Source: Clostridia bacterium (GTDB lineage Bacteria; Bacillota; Clostridia; Christensenellales; Borkfalkiaceae). Taken from it: 6,841 nucleotides of DNA. The notes below the pieces were generated by a model. That model was not told the DNA's origin and ran no database searches. It was given only the letters and a program-made list of their open reading frames with translations. Where the stretch lies: the NCBI GenBank assembly GCA_029052615.1, contig JAIDIR010000136.1, forward strand, positions 1 through 6,841, in the 5' to 3' direction. The position numbers and the translations under genes are program-made. Below, piece after piece: positions 1 through 6,581 of this stretch (position 1 is its first letter; the number at the start of each line of letters is the position of its first letter).

Positions 1-73
1 CCCCGCCCCCCCCCCCCCACCCCCCCCCACCCCCCCCCCCCCCCCCCCCACCCCCCCCCCCCCCCCCCCCCCC
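1..73. repeat. Interrupted poly-C tract at the contig edge, probably artefactual
   Basis: Sixty-nine of 73 bases are C; the only exceptions are G at 5 and A at 19, 29 and 50. The sequence changes abruptly to ordinary mixed sequence at 74. A tract this long with scattered single substitutions at a contig end resembles the reverse complement of the poly-G runs that two-colour Illumina instruments write when signal is lost. A genuine homopolymer, such as the shorter phase-variable C/G tracts known near surface-protein genes, is possible but less likely at this length. The tract is in frame with the following gene (poly-proline) and contains no stop, so it hides that gene's true beginning. Confidence 0.85.
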
Positions 74-114
74 AAGCACTTTTAAGAAATAAGCAAGGTG
101 CCGTTAAGCGCGCG

Positions 115-3100
115 TTGCTTTATATACTCACGCCCATATTCTGTGTCGCACTATGTGTCGGCGCAGTTTTTTCATTTTTAAAATTCGATAACAAGGTGAG
201 CGCGGAAGCGGCGGTTGCTAGACAAAGTGTAACCTATACCGGTTCTGCAAAGCAATACTTTTTGGCGAAATCGGAAGCCGCACTTCCCGAAAACCCCCTT
301 GTATCGGGATATCCTTCATATGACGATTTGAGTGAGGAAAATAACGGGTACGGCAGTGCTAATTTAACTCCAGGAACAAATACTGCAACGGCAAGGTTAA
401 TTAAAAATAATCTAGTAGGTTCAGTTGTATTTTATATGGAAATTGCCGCAAGTATCGAAGTTCCCGCTTATACTGAGTATAAAGTTGAATTCACGATAGG
501 TGCATCGCTTACAAAAACCGGTGATTCTAATCAAGGTGCAATGTATGATTTTTTATATTTCGGTGAAGAAAATCAATCGTCTACATTGTATTTTGGATAC
601 TGCAAAGCAGTTTCTACTACCGGAACTAATTATTCGGTCGGGGGCAACGCCGGCAAAAATGCTTCGTATTCTTTCAGCGGGCAAAGAAGGACTGAAACCT
701 TTACAAATACCACTTCGAGGAGTGTAACTAAAACTATATATTTCGGCTTTATGGCTGGTACAAGCAGAGGCAATGGAGCCGGAGTAACCGGAACTGCAAC
801 TATAACTAATACAGTAACGGTTACGCCTGTAGCCGCACCCACGGTCAGCGGCGGCTTGACAACGACGGCGGGTAATTCGGCAACGGCTAATTATACGCCG
901 TCGGGAACACCTTTCACCTTTACTTACAACCAAGACAGTGTGGAAGTGTCTTCGGTCAGCTTGGAAAATACTTCAGGCAATACCGTAAATAAAACGAGCG
1001 ATTGCACGATAGATACGGACGGTTTATGCACTTTGACCGAGGCAGGAACTTATACTTTTACGTTTAAAATAAAAGATACCTGCGGCGCGGTGTGGAACAG
1101 TACGACCAACGACCAAAGTCCTAAAACCGTTACCGTAACTATAAATCCTGTAATGCTTAATGTGCCTTCCGGAACGGTTACAGCCGAATACACGGGCAAC
1201 GAACTTACGGTGAACAATGCAAACACCGTGCCTGCTTGGTACGATAATCTTATATACACTGACACCGGTATTATGACGGTTTCGCCTGCAACGGTGACTG
1301 ACGCAAACGAAAGCGGTTATAATGTTACGGCAACGATTGTTTCGGGCGGACACGTTTGGTCTGACAACAGTACAAGCGCCAAAAGTTTTACGTTTATAGT
1401 TAATAAAAAGCAGTTATCTATAGACTGGACAACTGATGACAACGGCTATAAAGTTGCACAGTTTGCCGACGTCGGCGAAATTCATTCGCGCGATAACGGC
1501 GACAAATATCCCCAACTTGTAACCAAATATTACAAGGACGGTGACAGCCCTACAAACTTAAAACCTGCTCCGACGAGTTTGGGTACGTGGAATGCTGTTG
1601 CCGTGTTGGATAATGCGGCAACGTGCAACTATAAAGTGGACGCGACGGCTTCATTCAACGCAGCTAAAAGATCGGTTGCATATCCTACGGTTATCGGAAT
1701 TGCAACCGAGGAATATAACGGTACTTCGCAGGAGTTTAACTTTACCGGGTTTGATGCCAATTTAATGACTTATACGGTGCCGAACGGTGTTGACAGCTTT
1801 GACGGTGCAATTTTAAAGGTGACCAACGTAGGCACGTATACGCCGGTATTCACTTTGAAAGATACCACGCTTTACGATTGGACAGGCACTGCTCCCGGTG
1901 CGGTGGAAATTACGGCTAAGCCCGTTTTAATCGTTTCGGATGACGGCAATGCAACCGAGTGGCAGAGGAGAACGCCGACCACGCTTACATTCGACGTTCC
2001 CACAACGCTTTGCGGAAGTGATTCAACTCTTAAATTCGAAGCCGCCTACACGCTGAACGGCGGAGATGTTCAGCCGGTCAACAGCAACAGTATTGCGGTG
2101 AACGGCAAGACCTGCACCGTTACGATAGGCGCAGGCTTTGCAAAGGGCAATTATGCGCTTACCGTAAAGATTGCGGACGGCGAAAATTATAGCGGCAGCG
2201 TTACGCACGCCTTTAATATTACGGCGCAGGGGCTTAGCCTCGGAAACAACGATATCAAGTGGAATATTGCAGGGAAAACCTTCGTTACGGACGATTACGA
2301 CGACGGAAGCGCCGTTTTTGAAATGCAGTACACGGGTACCCCGTTAAGCTTGCAGAACGTCAGCGTTAATTTCAGTAGTGCGTTCGACGCGGCGCAGCTT
2401 GTTCAGGACGGCGATTTAACGGGTACGTTTATAAATGCGGTTAACGTAGGCGATTATACTGCGACCTTTAAAATCAAAGCGGCAAGCAGCGAATACACTT
2501 GCAGTGACGGACCGTTTACGATTACTATAAAAATCGTGCCCAAGGTGCTTGATTTTTCAAACGCGGTTTGGCAGTGGCAGTACGTAGACGGCGGTGAAGA
2601 GTGGAAAACTCTGGCGGACGGCACTATGCCTTCGTTCGACAATAAAGCCGTATCCGTACGCATTTCGCCTGACTATATGTTAAGTTTAGGACTTGCGGCG
2701 AACGATTATAGCATTACTTACAGTCATGACGGTAACCTTACCGAAAAGGGCGATAAATCGAGCACGGCAACAATCACAATAACCAACGGAAACTACGCGG
2801 CGGAAGGCGGCGAAGATTATATTGAAATTCCCAAGGACTGGAAAATTACCGCAAAGTCGTTGACTTATTCGTGGGAGGAGAAAGGACAAACTGTTGCTGG
2901 ACCCGACGGCAGGTCGTTTGAATTTCCCGCAATCGTGTTTGCGGATGGTAATACTTATACGGAATATTACGAGTATTACTTTACCGTTGACGGCGTTGAC
3001 GGCGAAATGACGCGTGAAGAGCTTGAAGCGTATCTTGCTGATAACTGGTCGGATACTACGACCGTAAGAGGAAGGGTTAACGTCAGAATGAAAGCTGACG

Positions 3101-4923
3101 CGTCCGACGAATTCGTTATAAATCCTGGTTATAGAAGCTTTACGACGGGTACGCCCAAGACGGCGCTTAGCGTTGCAGTTTCGGGCAGCGGTGCGGAGTA
3201 CGGCAAGGTTTCGTTTGCCCTTAGTGTTGTAAGGGGCACTGCGGACGAGAGCAGGCGCACGGAGGTTGAAATTTCGGGCGGTGCGCTTGAAAGTGCGCGT
3301 ACCTTTGACGGCGACGACACCGAGCTTATCAAGTTTATGAACAAGCTCGGCGCGGGCAAATACGCTATAACCGTAAGCCTGAAATCGGGCAATGAAGATT
3401 CTTATGTTCTTACTCAAAGCGTATTTGAGTTTGAAGTTTTGAAATGCAATGTTCAGCTTCCGACCGTTCGCGAGATAGTATTCACGGGTGAAACCATTTA
3501 TCTGATTGATTATCTTGACGGATTTGATTCTTCGCTTATGAAGCTTATAGGTGCTGCTGAGGGTGAAAACGGAATTGTTTCGGGTCGCGATTACAGAAAG
3601 AGCGGATATTTCACTACGATAGCACTTATCGACGGCGCGAATTACCAGTTTGTAAAAGCGGCTGAAAGTAGTGAGGCTGAAACGGTTAAGGCTACCTTGA
3701 AATTTGCGGTTGCGTTTGCCGACGGCGAGGAAGTGCTTGGCAGTGAGTATGAAATCAACTGGATGATTAACCGTTTCCGCATTACCGACGATATGTGGGA
3801 TAAGAGCGGTAAGCAGGGTGTAACGCTCAAACTTCCCGCGCAGTTTGCGGCAATCGTTGCGGATAAGAATTTGCTGGATATATCGTACGCATATTACGAC
3901 GACCAGAACGGCGCGGCACTGGAAGAGTTCTCGTTTAAGGGCGGCAATTCCTACTGGGTGAACGCGACGTTGACTGGCGAAGAAGCAAACAACTTCGAGT
4001 TTGAAAACGGTTTGCAGATTTCCGACAAAACCGTTTATACGGTTCCGCAGAGCAAAACCGAAGCGTTCTTCAACAACACGATGACGTTTGTAAAGAACAA
4101 TATGATACTGGTTATCGGCTGTGCGGCGGGGTTGTTGCTGTTGATACTTCTTATAATAATAATCGCGTGCGCGGCGAGAAGCAGGAAAAAGAAGCGCGAG
4201 CGTGAGGAACAGCGCAGGCTGGAAGAAAAAGCCGAGCGCGAGCGCAGGGAAGAGCGCGAAGAACAGCGCAGGCGCGAGGAACGCGAGGAGCGTATGGCGC
4301 GTATGTCCCAGCAGCAGATGATGATGCCGCAAATGATGCCCCAGGGTATGCCTCAGGCGGGCGGTCAGACGGTTACGGGCGGAGGTTCTGCGGACAGCGC
4401 ACTGCTTATCAGAATAGAAACCGACATTGCGGCTATGAAGGCTGCTCAGGAGGCAAGGGATATTGCGGCGTTGAAGGCTGCGCAGGACGCAAGGGAGCTT
4501 GCGGAAATCAAGGCGGAGCAATCGGCAATGCGCAGTGATATAAACGCGTTGCGCGGAAGCGAGCAGACGTTGCAGGGCAATATTACCTTGGATAAGCTGA
4601 CCGAGCTTATTGAATTGACGGTTGAAAAGGTGCTTGAGAGAAAAGAAAAACCTGCTGCGGCTACGCCCGAAAACGCGGCGGCTCCTGCGGTGGCGCAGGT
4701 GCCTCCCGACGCGGTTATGACCACCGTGACGACTACAAAGATTGACACGACTAAGAAGCCCGCGCAGAACGCGCAGGCGGCGGCTCCCGTGAGGACGGTG
4801 GTGCGCAACGTGGTAGCGCCCATGCCCGTTGACGACGGAAGAGTGTTCGACGTGGGTGGCTTCTATACGCCCGCCGACCCTATGACCGATATGGGCTTTA
4901 CGAACGAAGAGAATAAGGACTAA
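115..4923 (+). CDS. Giant Ig-like-repeat surface protein with one C-terminal transmembrane helix and a coiled-coil cytoplasmic tail (5' end probably missing)
   Basis: No named family is recognised; the function is inferred from architecture as surface adhesion, sensing or envelope scaffolding. The hydrophobic segment at residues 4-22 and an A-x-A-like site (V28-S29-A30) suggest a signal peptide. Residues 35-238 are beta-rich, aromatic and Thr/Ser-rich. Residues 239-1315 form about eleven modules of 80-110 residues. Most end in a strand and basic linker such as INPVML (343), VNKKQL, ITAKPVL (600), ITAQGL, IVPKVL, ITAKSL or INRFRI, with internal VGTY/VGDY turns, as in MBG/YDG-type bacterial Ig repeats. 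A membrane helix follows (1330-1354, MILVIGCAAGLLLL then Ile-rich), then RSRKKK as a positive-inside stop-transfer. The cytoplasmic part has an Arg/Glu helix (1355-1396), MSQQQMMMPQMMPQ (1397 on), 12-residue repeats (1438-1473), a coiled coil to about 1505, an Ala/Pro/Thr linker and an acidic tail. There is no LPXTG. The TTG at 115 is the first usable start, but the frame stays open upstream and encodes a basic n-region (RNKQGAVKR), so the real start is probably missing. Confidence 0.9.
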   Translation: MLYILTPIFCVALCVGAVFSFLKFDNKVSAEAAVARQSVTYTGSAKQYFLAKSEAALPENPLVSGYPSYDDLSEENNGYGSANLTPGTNTATARLIKNNLVGSVVFYMEIAASIEVPAYTEYKVEFTIGASLTKTGDSNQGAMYDFLYFGEENQSSTLYFGYCKAVSTTGTNYSVGGNAGKNASYSFSGQRRTETFTNTTSRSVTKTIYFGFMAGTSRGNGAGVTGTATITNTVTVTPVAAPTVSGGLTTTAGNSATANYTPSGTPFTFTYNQDSVEVSSVSLENTSGNTVNKTSDCTIDTDGLCTLTEAGTYTFTFKIKDTCGAVWNSTTNDQSPKTVTVTINPVMLNVPSGTVTAEYTGNELTVNNANTVPAWYDNLIYTDTGIMTVSPATVTDANESGYNVTATIVSGGHVWSDNSTSAKSFTFIVNKKQLSIDWTTDDNGYKVAQFADVGEIHSRDNGDKYPQLVTKYYKDGDSPTNLKPAPTSLGTWNAVAVLDNAATCNYKVDATASFNAAKRSVAYPTVIGIATEEYNGTSQEFNFTGFDANLMTYTVPNGVDSFDGAILKVTNVGTYTPVFTLKDTTLYDWTGTAPGAVEITAKPVLIVSDDGNATEWQRRTPTTLTFDVPTTLCGSDSTLKFEAAYTLNGGDVQPVNSNSIAVNGKTCTVTIGAGFAKGNYALTVKIADGENYSGSVTHAFNITAQGLSLGNNDIKWNIAGKTFVTDDYDDGSAVFEMQYTGTPLSLQNVSVNFSSAFDAAQLVQDGDLTGTFINAVNVGDYTATFKIKAASSEYTCSDGPFTITIKIVPKVLDFSNAVWQWQYVDGGEEWKTLADGTMPSFDNKAVSVRISPDYMLSLGLAANDYSITYSHDGNLTEKGDKSSTATITITNGNYAAEGGEDYIEIPKDWKITAKSLTYSWEEKGQTVAGPDGRSFEFPAIVFADGNTYTEYYEYYFTVDGVDGEMTREELEAYLADNWSDTTTVRGRVNVRMKADASDEFVINPGYRSFTTGTPKTALSVAVSGSGAEYGKVSFALSVVRGTADESRRTEVEISGGALESARTFDGDDTELIKFMNKLGAGKYAITVSLKSGNEDSYVLTQSVFEFEVLKCNVQLPTVREIVFTGETIYLIDYLDGFDSSLMKLIGAAEGENGIVSGRDYRKSGYFTTIALIDGANYQFVKAAESSEAETVKATLKFAVAFADGEEVLGSEYEINWMINRFRITDDMWDKSGKQGVTLKLPAQFAAIVADKNLLDISYAYYDDQNGAALEEFSFKGGNSYWVNATLTGEEANNFEFENGLQISDKTVYTVPQSKTEAFFNNTMTFVKNNMILVIGCAAGLLLLILLIIIIACAARSRKKKREREEQRRLEEKAERERREEREEQRRREEREERMARMSQQQMMMPQMMPQGMPQAGGQTVTGGGSADSALLIRIETDIAAMKAAQEARDIAALKAAQDARELAEIKAEQSAMRSDINALRGSEQTLQGNITLDKLTELIELTVEKVLERKEKPAAATPENAAAPAVAQVPPDAVMTTVTTTKIDTTKKPAQNAQAAAPVRTVVRNVVAPMPVDDGRVFDVGGFYTPADPMTDMGFTNEENKD
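829..4060 (+). repeat. Tandem array of about eleven divergent Ig-like modules within the surface protein
   Basis: At protein level (residues 239-1315) the array is divided by recurring linkers near residues 343, 430, 520, 600, 703, 810, 914, 1016, 1111 and 1219. Each module shows alternating beta-strand patterns, and several carry a G-x-Y turn close to their end (GTYTFTFKIKD, GTYTPVFTLKD, GDYTATFKIKA, GKYAITVSLKS). The copies are strongly diverged and show no obvious DNA identity, so they are old duplications rather than a recently expanded tract. Cysteines cluster in a few modules (297, 305 and 323 in the first; 633 and 667 in the fifth) and could form disulfides. The module limits are my reading of the repeat pattern and have not been computed. 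Confidence 0.65.
4102..4176 (+). other. Transmembrane segment of the surface protein
   Basis: Residues 1330-1354 are uninterruptedly hydrophobic, rich in Leu and Ile, and are followed at once by RSRKKKRERE. The positive-inside rule places the Ig-module region outside the cell and the last roughly 250 residues in the cytoplasm. In sortase-anchored proteins only a few basic residues follow such a helix; here a long tail does. Confidence 0.9.
4426..4533 (+). repeat. Three tandem 36-bp (12-residue) repeats in the cytoplasmic coiled coil
   Basis: The three units encode IAAMKAAQEARD (4426-4461), IAALKAAQDARE (4462-4497) and LAEIKAEQSAMR (4498-4533). The first two are nearly identical in protein and clearly similar in DNA; the third has diverged. 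Hydrophobic residues recur at fixed positions in an Ala/Lys/Glu-rich helix, consistent with a coiled-coil or helical rod of the cytoplasmic tail. The unit length is 12 rather than the canonical 7 or 11. Confidence 0.85.
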
Positions 4924-4938
4924 GAGGCGTGTCGCCTC
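4924..4938 (+). other. Small perfect hairpin directly after the surface-protein stop codon
   Basis: GAGGCG (4924-4929) pairs perfectly with CGCCTC (4933-4938) around the loop TGT. It starts at the base after the TAA stop. No T run follows, so it is not an intrinsic terminator by itself. It could stabilise the mRNA 3' end or be incidental. Confidence 0.45.
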
Positions 4939-4970
4939 AGCCAAGTCCAAACTTAATCACAACAAAACAG

Positions 4971-5003
4971 AAAGCCCCGCGCAGGTTGCGCGGGGCTTTT
5001 ATT
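4971..5003. terminator. Bidirectional intrinsic terminator between convergent genes
   Basis: AAAGCCCCGCGCA (4971-4983) and TGCGCGGGGCTTT (4987-4999) form a 13-bp perfect stem with the three-base loop GGT. A T run follows on the + strand (4997-5000, then ATT). On the minus strand the stem is followed by TTTCTGTTTTGT, so both converging transcripts can terminate here. The stem's last base is also the last base of the stop codon of the minus-strand membrane-protein gene, so the hairpin directly abuts that gene. Confidence 0.93.
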
Positions 5004-5931
5004 GTTCGCTGCTTTTTAATTTCCTAATCCGCAGGGACGCTATTACTATCATATACACGCCGATTGCGACGGTAAGCGCACAGACGATTGCGCCCGTTAT
5101 GGCGTTCATCATTACGGTACTTATATCGCCTATGCCGCCGAATTCGCGGAACATAGCAGTTTGCAAAGCAAGGATGGAAACGAAGGCGTCGGCAAGCTTG
5201 ACGTTCTTGGTTGCCATGATTACCATCGAGCGGTTGCGGCGTTCCTTGATAAAGCTATATATCGCCGTTATTATTTTGAAGAAAGCGTAGACGGCGTAAA
5301 CGTAAATGGTTATTCCCTTATGCTCGAATGAGTCGCCCGCGCGCACCATTTGTAGAATGGCAAACGACAAGCATATGGGCAACAGGAGCAATAATATCCC
5401 GCAGGCACGGTATAGTTTTCCGTCGCGTATCAGCGTTTGCATTTCGGGCTGTCCCTTGTCGACGGCTCTTTTTCTTACCCCGTAATAGATAAGAATACTG
5501 CCACGAAGAACGATAAGGAGGATATAATAAGCCGCCAATGCGCCGAACCAAATCGAGCGTATTACGATAGCAATCGAGCCGTTATATACGGCGAATGCGA
5601 GCGTAATTATCATTGAGCCTGCCGTAAGTACGAGCGTGGTAAAGCCGTATTCGTTAAACGCTTTGTTGATGCGCGGGTGCTTTTCGGACCATTTTAATAT
5701 GTTTTCTTTTGCCTTGGGATAAAGGCGGATAATGCCGAATATCGAATAGCTTAACGTAATGCCTGCTATTCCGAGCAAGACGTATCCCCAAATGACATAT
5801 TCGGACAATTCGGCTTGCGTAAGTATCAGCGTGCCGCCGACGGTAGCGCCTATTGCAATCAGCATAACGGGCAGCAGGAAATACCATTTCGGGTTGGCAA
5901 ACCACGATAAAATTTTTTTCCAAGTATTCAT
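4999..5931 (-). CDS. Polytopic integral membrane protein of unknown function, co-transcribed with a TetR-family regulator
   Basis: The product has 310 residues and I recognise no named family. Seven or eight hydrophobic helices are visible, at about residues 17-37, 46-69, 97-117, 124-149, 174-194, 207-228, a weak one at 244-262, and 274-300. Basic patches lie between them (RLYPKAKENILKWSEKHPR, RKRAVDK, KERRNR) and at the C-terminus (RIRKLKSSEQ). No ATP-binding motif, catalytic triad or clear transporter signature is seen. The ATG at 5931-5929 is supported by AAAGGA nine to ten bases upstream, which overlaps the stop of the preceding regulator gene. The 13-base spacing makes this the second gene of an operon with that regulator. 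A role in moving or sensing the regulator's ligand is inference from context only. The TAA stop touches the shared terminator stem. Confidence 0.9.
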   Translation of the reverse strand: MNTWKKILSWFANPKWYFLLPVMLIAIGATVGGTLILTQAELSEYVIWGYVLLGIAGITLSYSIFGIIRLYPKAKENILKWSEKHPRINKAFNEYGFTTLVLTAGSMIITLAFAVYNGSIAIVIRSIWFGALAAYYILLIVLRGSILIYYGVRKRAVDKGQPEMQTLIRDGKLYRACGILLLLLPICLSFAILQMVRAGDSFEHKGITIYVYAVYAFFKIITAIYSFIKERRNRSMVIMATKNVKLADAFVSILALQTAMFREFGGIGDISTVMMNAITGAIVCALTVAIGVYMIVIASLRIRKLKSSEQ

Positions 5932-5940
5932 AATTTGCCG

Positions 5941-5946
5941 TCCTTT
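5941..5946 (-). promoter_or_regulatory. Shine-Dalgarno of the membrane-protein gene, overlapping the regulator's stop codon
   Basis: On the minus strand AAAGGA lies nine bases before the ATG at 5931. It overlaps two bases of the TAA stop of the TetR gene (5947-5945). Ribosomes finishing the regulator would pass over this site, so translational coupling of the two genes is likely. Confidence 0.75.
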
Positions 5947-6538
5947 AATTTTGGGCGTTCGGTCTTACGCAGTAAGTAATAATCTCGCAGATAAACAAAA
6001 CGTCGTCCTCGCAATCGTTACGCACCCATTCGTTGATAATCGCGTCAATACCTTTCAGAAAATACTTCTGCATATAGTAGATAAGTTTTTTATCCGTTAC
6101 GCCGTGCTTGGCATAAATGGGTACGAAAAGATTTTCAATCATATACTCGTCCATATTGCTTGATTCAAACGCGTGTGCGTTGTCGGCGTAAATCTTGAAA
6201 AGGCGCTTGTGGTCTTTTATATATTTCAAATAGGGTAACAGATATTTGGGGGAAATAAAATTCAAATCGTCCGTATTCAGCTTGCGCATGTCCGATAAAT
6301 CAACGGGATCATCAAAAGTACATTCGGTTAAAAAGTTGCCTATCATTCCCTGATAAGTTTGTTGAAGTAAATCGTACGTATTATCGTAGTGCGCATAAAA
6401 AGTGGAACGGTTTACGCCTGCCTGATTGCAAATGTCCATAATACTTATATCGGCAAACTCTTTGCTCTCTAACAAAGTTATAAGCGCGCTTCCCATTTTA
6501 TTCGCCGTATTTTGAAATTTGGATTCCGACCTATTCAT
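5945..6538 (-). CDS. TetR/AcrR-family transcriptional regulator
   Basis: The product is 197 residues from ATG 6538, a normal TetR length. Residues 8-52 form the DNA-binding domain: helix 1 (FQNTANKMGSALITLLESK), then FADISIMDICNQAGVNRSTFYAHYDN, which holds the helix-turn-helix and the hallmark STFYxHYxN motif. Residues 60-197 are the helical ligand/dimer region. The segment YYMQKYFLKGIDAIINEWVRNDC (about 154-176) resembles the TetR_C_8-type C-terminal domain seen in DhaS-like regulators of Bacillota. The frame is open up to 6757, but the extra 73 residues match no TetR N-terminus and lack a ribosome site, so ATG 6538 is preferred. An internal ATG at residue 15 would cut helix 1. A near-consensus promoter sits six bases upstream. 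It probably represses its own operon, including the membrane protein; the ligand is unknown. Confidence 0.93.
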   Translation of the reverse strand: MNRSESKFQNTANKMGSALITLLESKEFADISIMDICNQAGVNRSTFYAHYDNTYDLLQQTYQGMIGNFLTECTFDDPVDLSDMRKLNTDDLNFISPKYLLPYLKYIKDHKRLFKIYADNAHAFESSNMDEYMIENLFVPIYAKHGVTDKKLIYYMQKYFLKGIDAIINEWVRNDCEDDVLFICEIITYCVRPNAQN

Positions 6539-6541
6539 AGC

Positions 6542-6565
6542 TGCATTATAAAATAATTTATTGCA
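6542..6565. promoter_or_regulatory. Candidate TetR operator overlapping the -10 box
   Basis: This is a 24-base imperfect palindrome with outer TGCA at both ends (6542-6545 and 6562-6565) and partly matching AT-rich arms; eight of twelve position pairs are complementary. It covers the whole -10 element and part of the spacer. TetR-family repressors commonly bind 15-30 bp palindromes in their own promoter. The AT-rich core makes chance symmetry possible, so this is a candidate only. Confidence 0.4.
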
Positions 6566-6573
6566 AAAATCAA
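6545..6573 (-). promoter_or_regulatory. Sigma-70-type promoter of the regulator/membrane-protein operon
   Basis: On the minus strand, TTGATT (6573-6568) and TATAAT (6550-6545) are separated by exactly 17 bases. The -10 box is a perfect consensus and the -35 box matches four of six. The expected start point, about seven bases past the -10 box, falls on or beside the A of the regulator's ATG (6538), so the transcript would have essentially no leader. Confidence 0.7.
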
Positions 6574-6581
6574 TCAGAAAC

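Noticed and set aside
829..4060. Recently expanded tandem DNA repeat or phase-variable array in the Ig-like region
   Set aside because: The modules are similar only at the level of protein pattern; no long near-identical DNA copies are seen, so recent expansion is not supported.
4040..4220. LPXTG-type sortase anchor
   Set aside because: No LPXTG-like motif precedes the membrane helix, and a long tail follows it, unlike sortase substrates.
4446..4823. 125-codon minus-strand frame with a hydrophobic, Ala/Ser/Val-rich product
   Set aside because: It is antisense to the Ala-rich coiled coil and Ala/Pro linker; the hydrophobic look comes from the reverse reading of GC-rich repeats. It has no convincing ribosome site or context.
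2686..4950. 754-codon open frame on the minus strand opposite the 3' half of the giant gene
   Set aside because: It is in the same codon register as the sense gene, and its composition (Arg, His and Leu rich, no domain pattern) is the mirror of the sense codons. It exists only because the sense gene lacks TTA, CTA and TCA codons there. The sense protein has clear modules, a membrane helix and a coiled coil.
5759..6163. 134-codon + strand frame across the boundary of the two minus-strand genes
   Set aside because: It overlaps both the TetR gene and the membrane-protein gene antisense, shows no recognisable pattern, and has no credible promoter or ribosome site.
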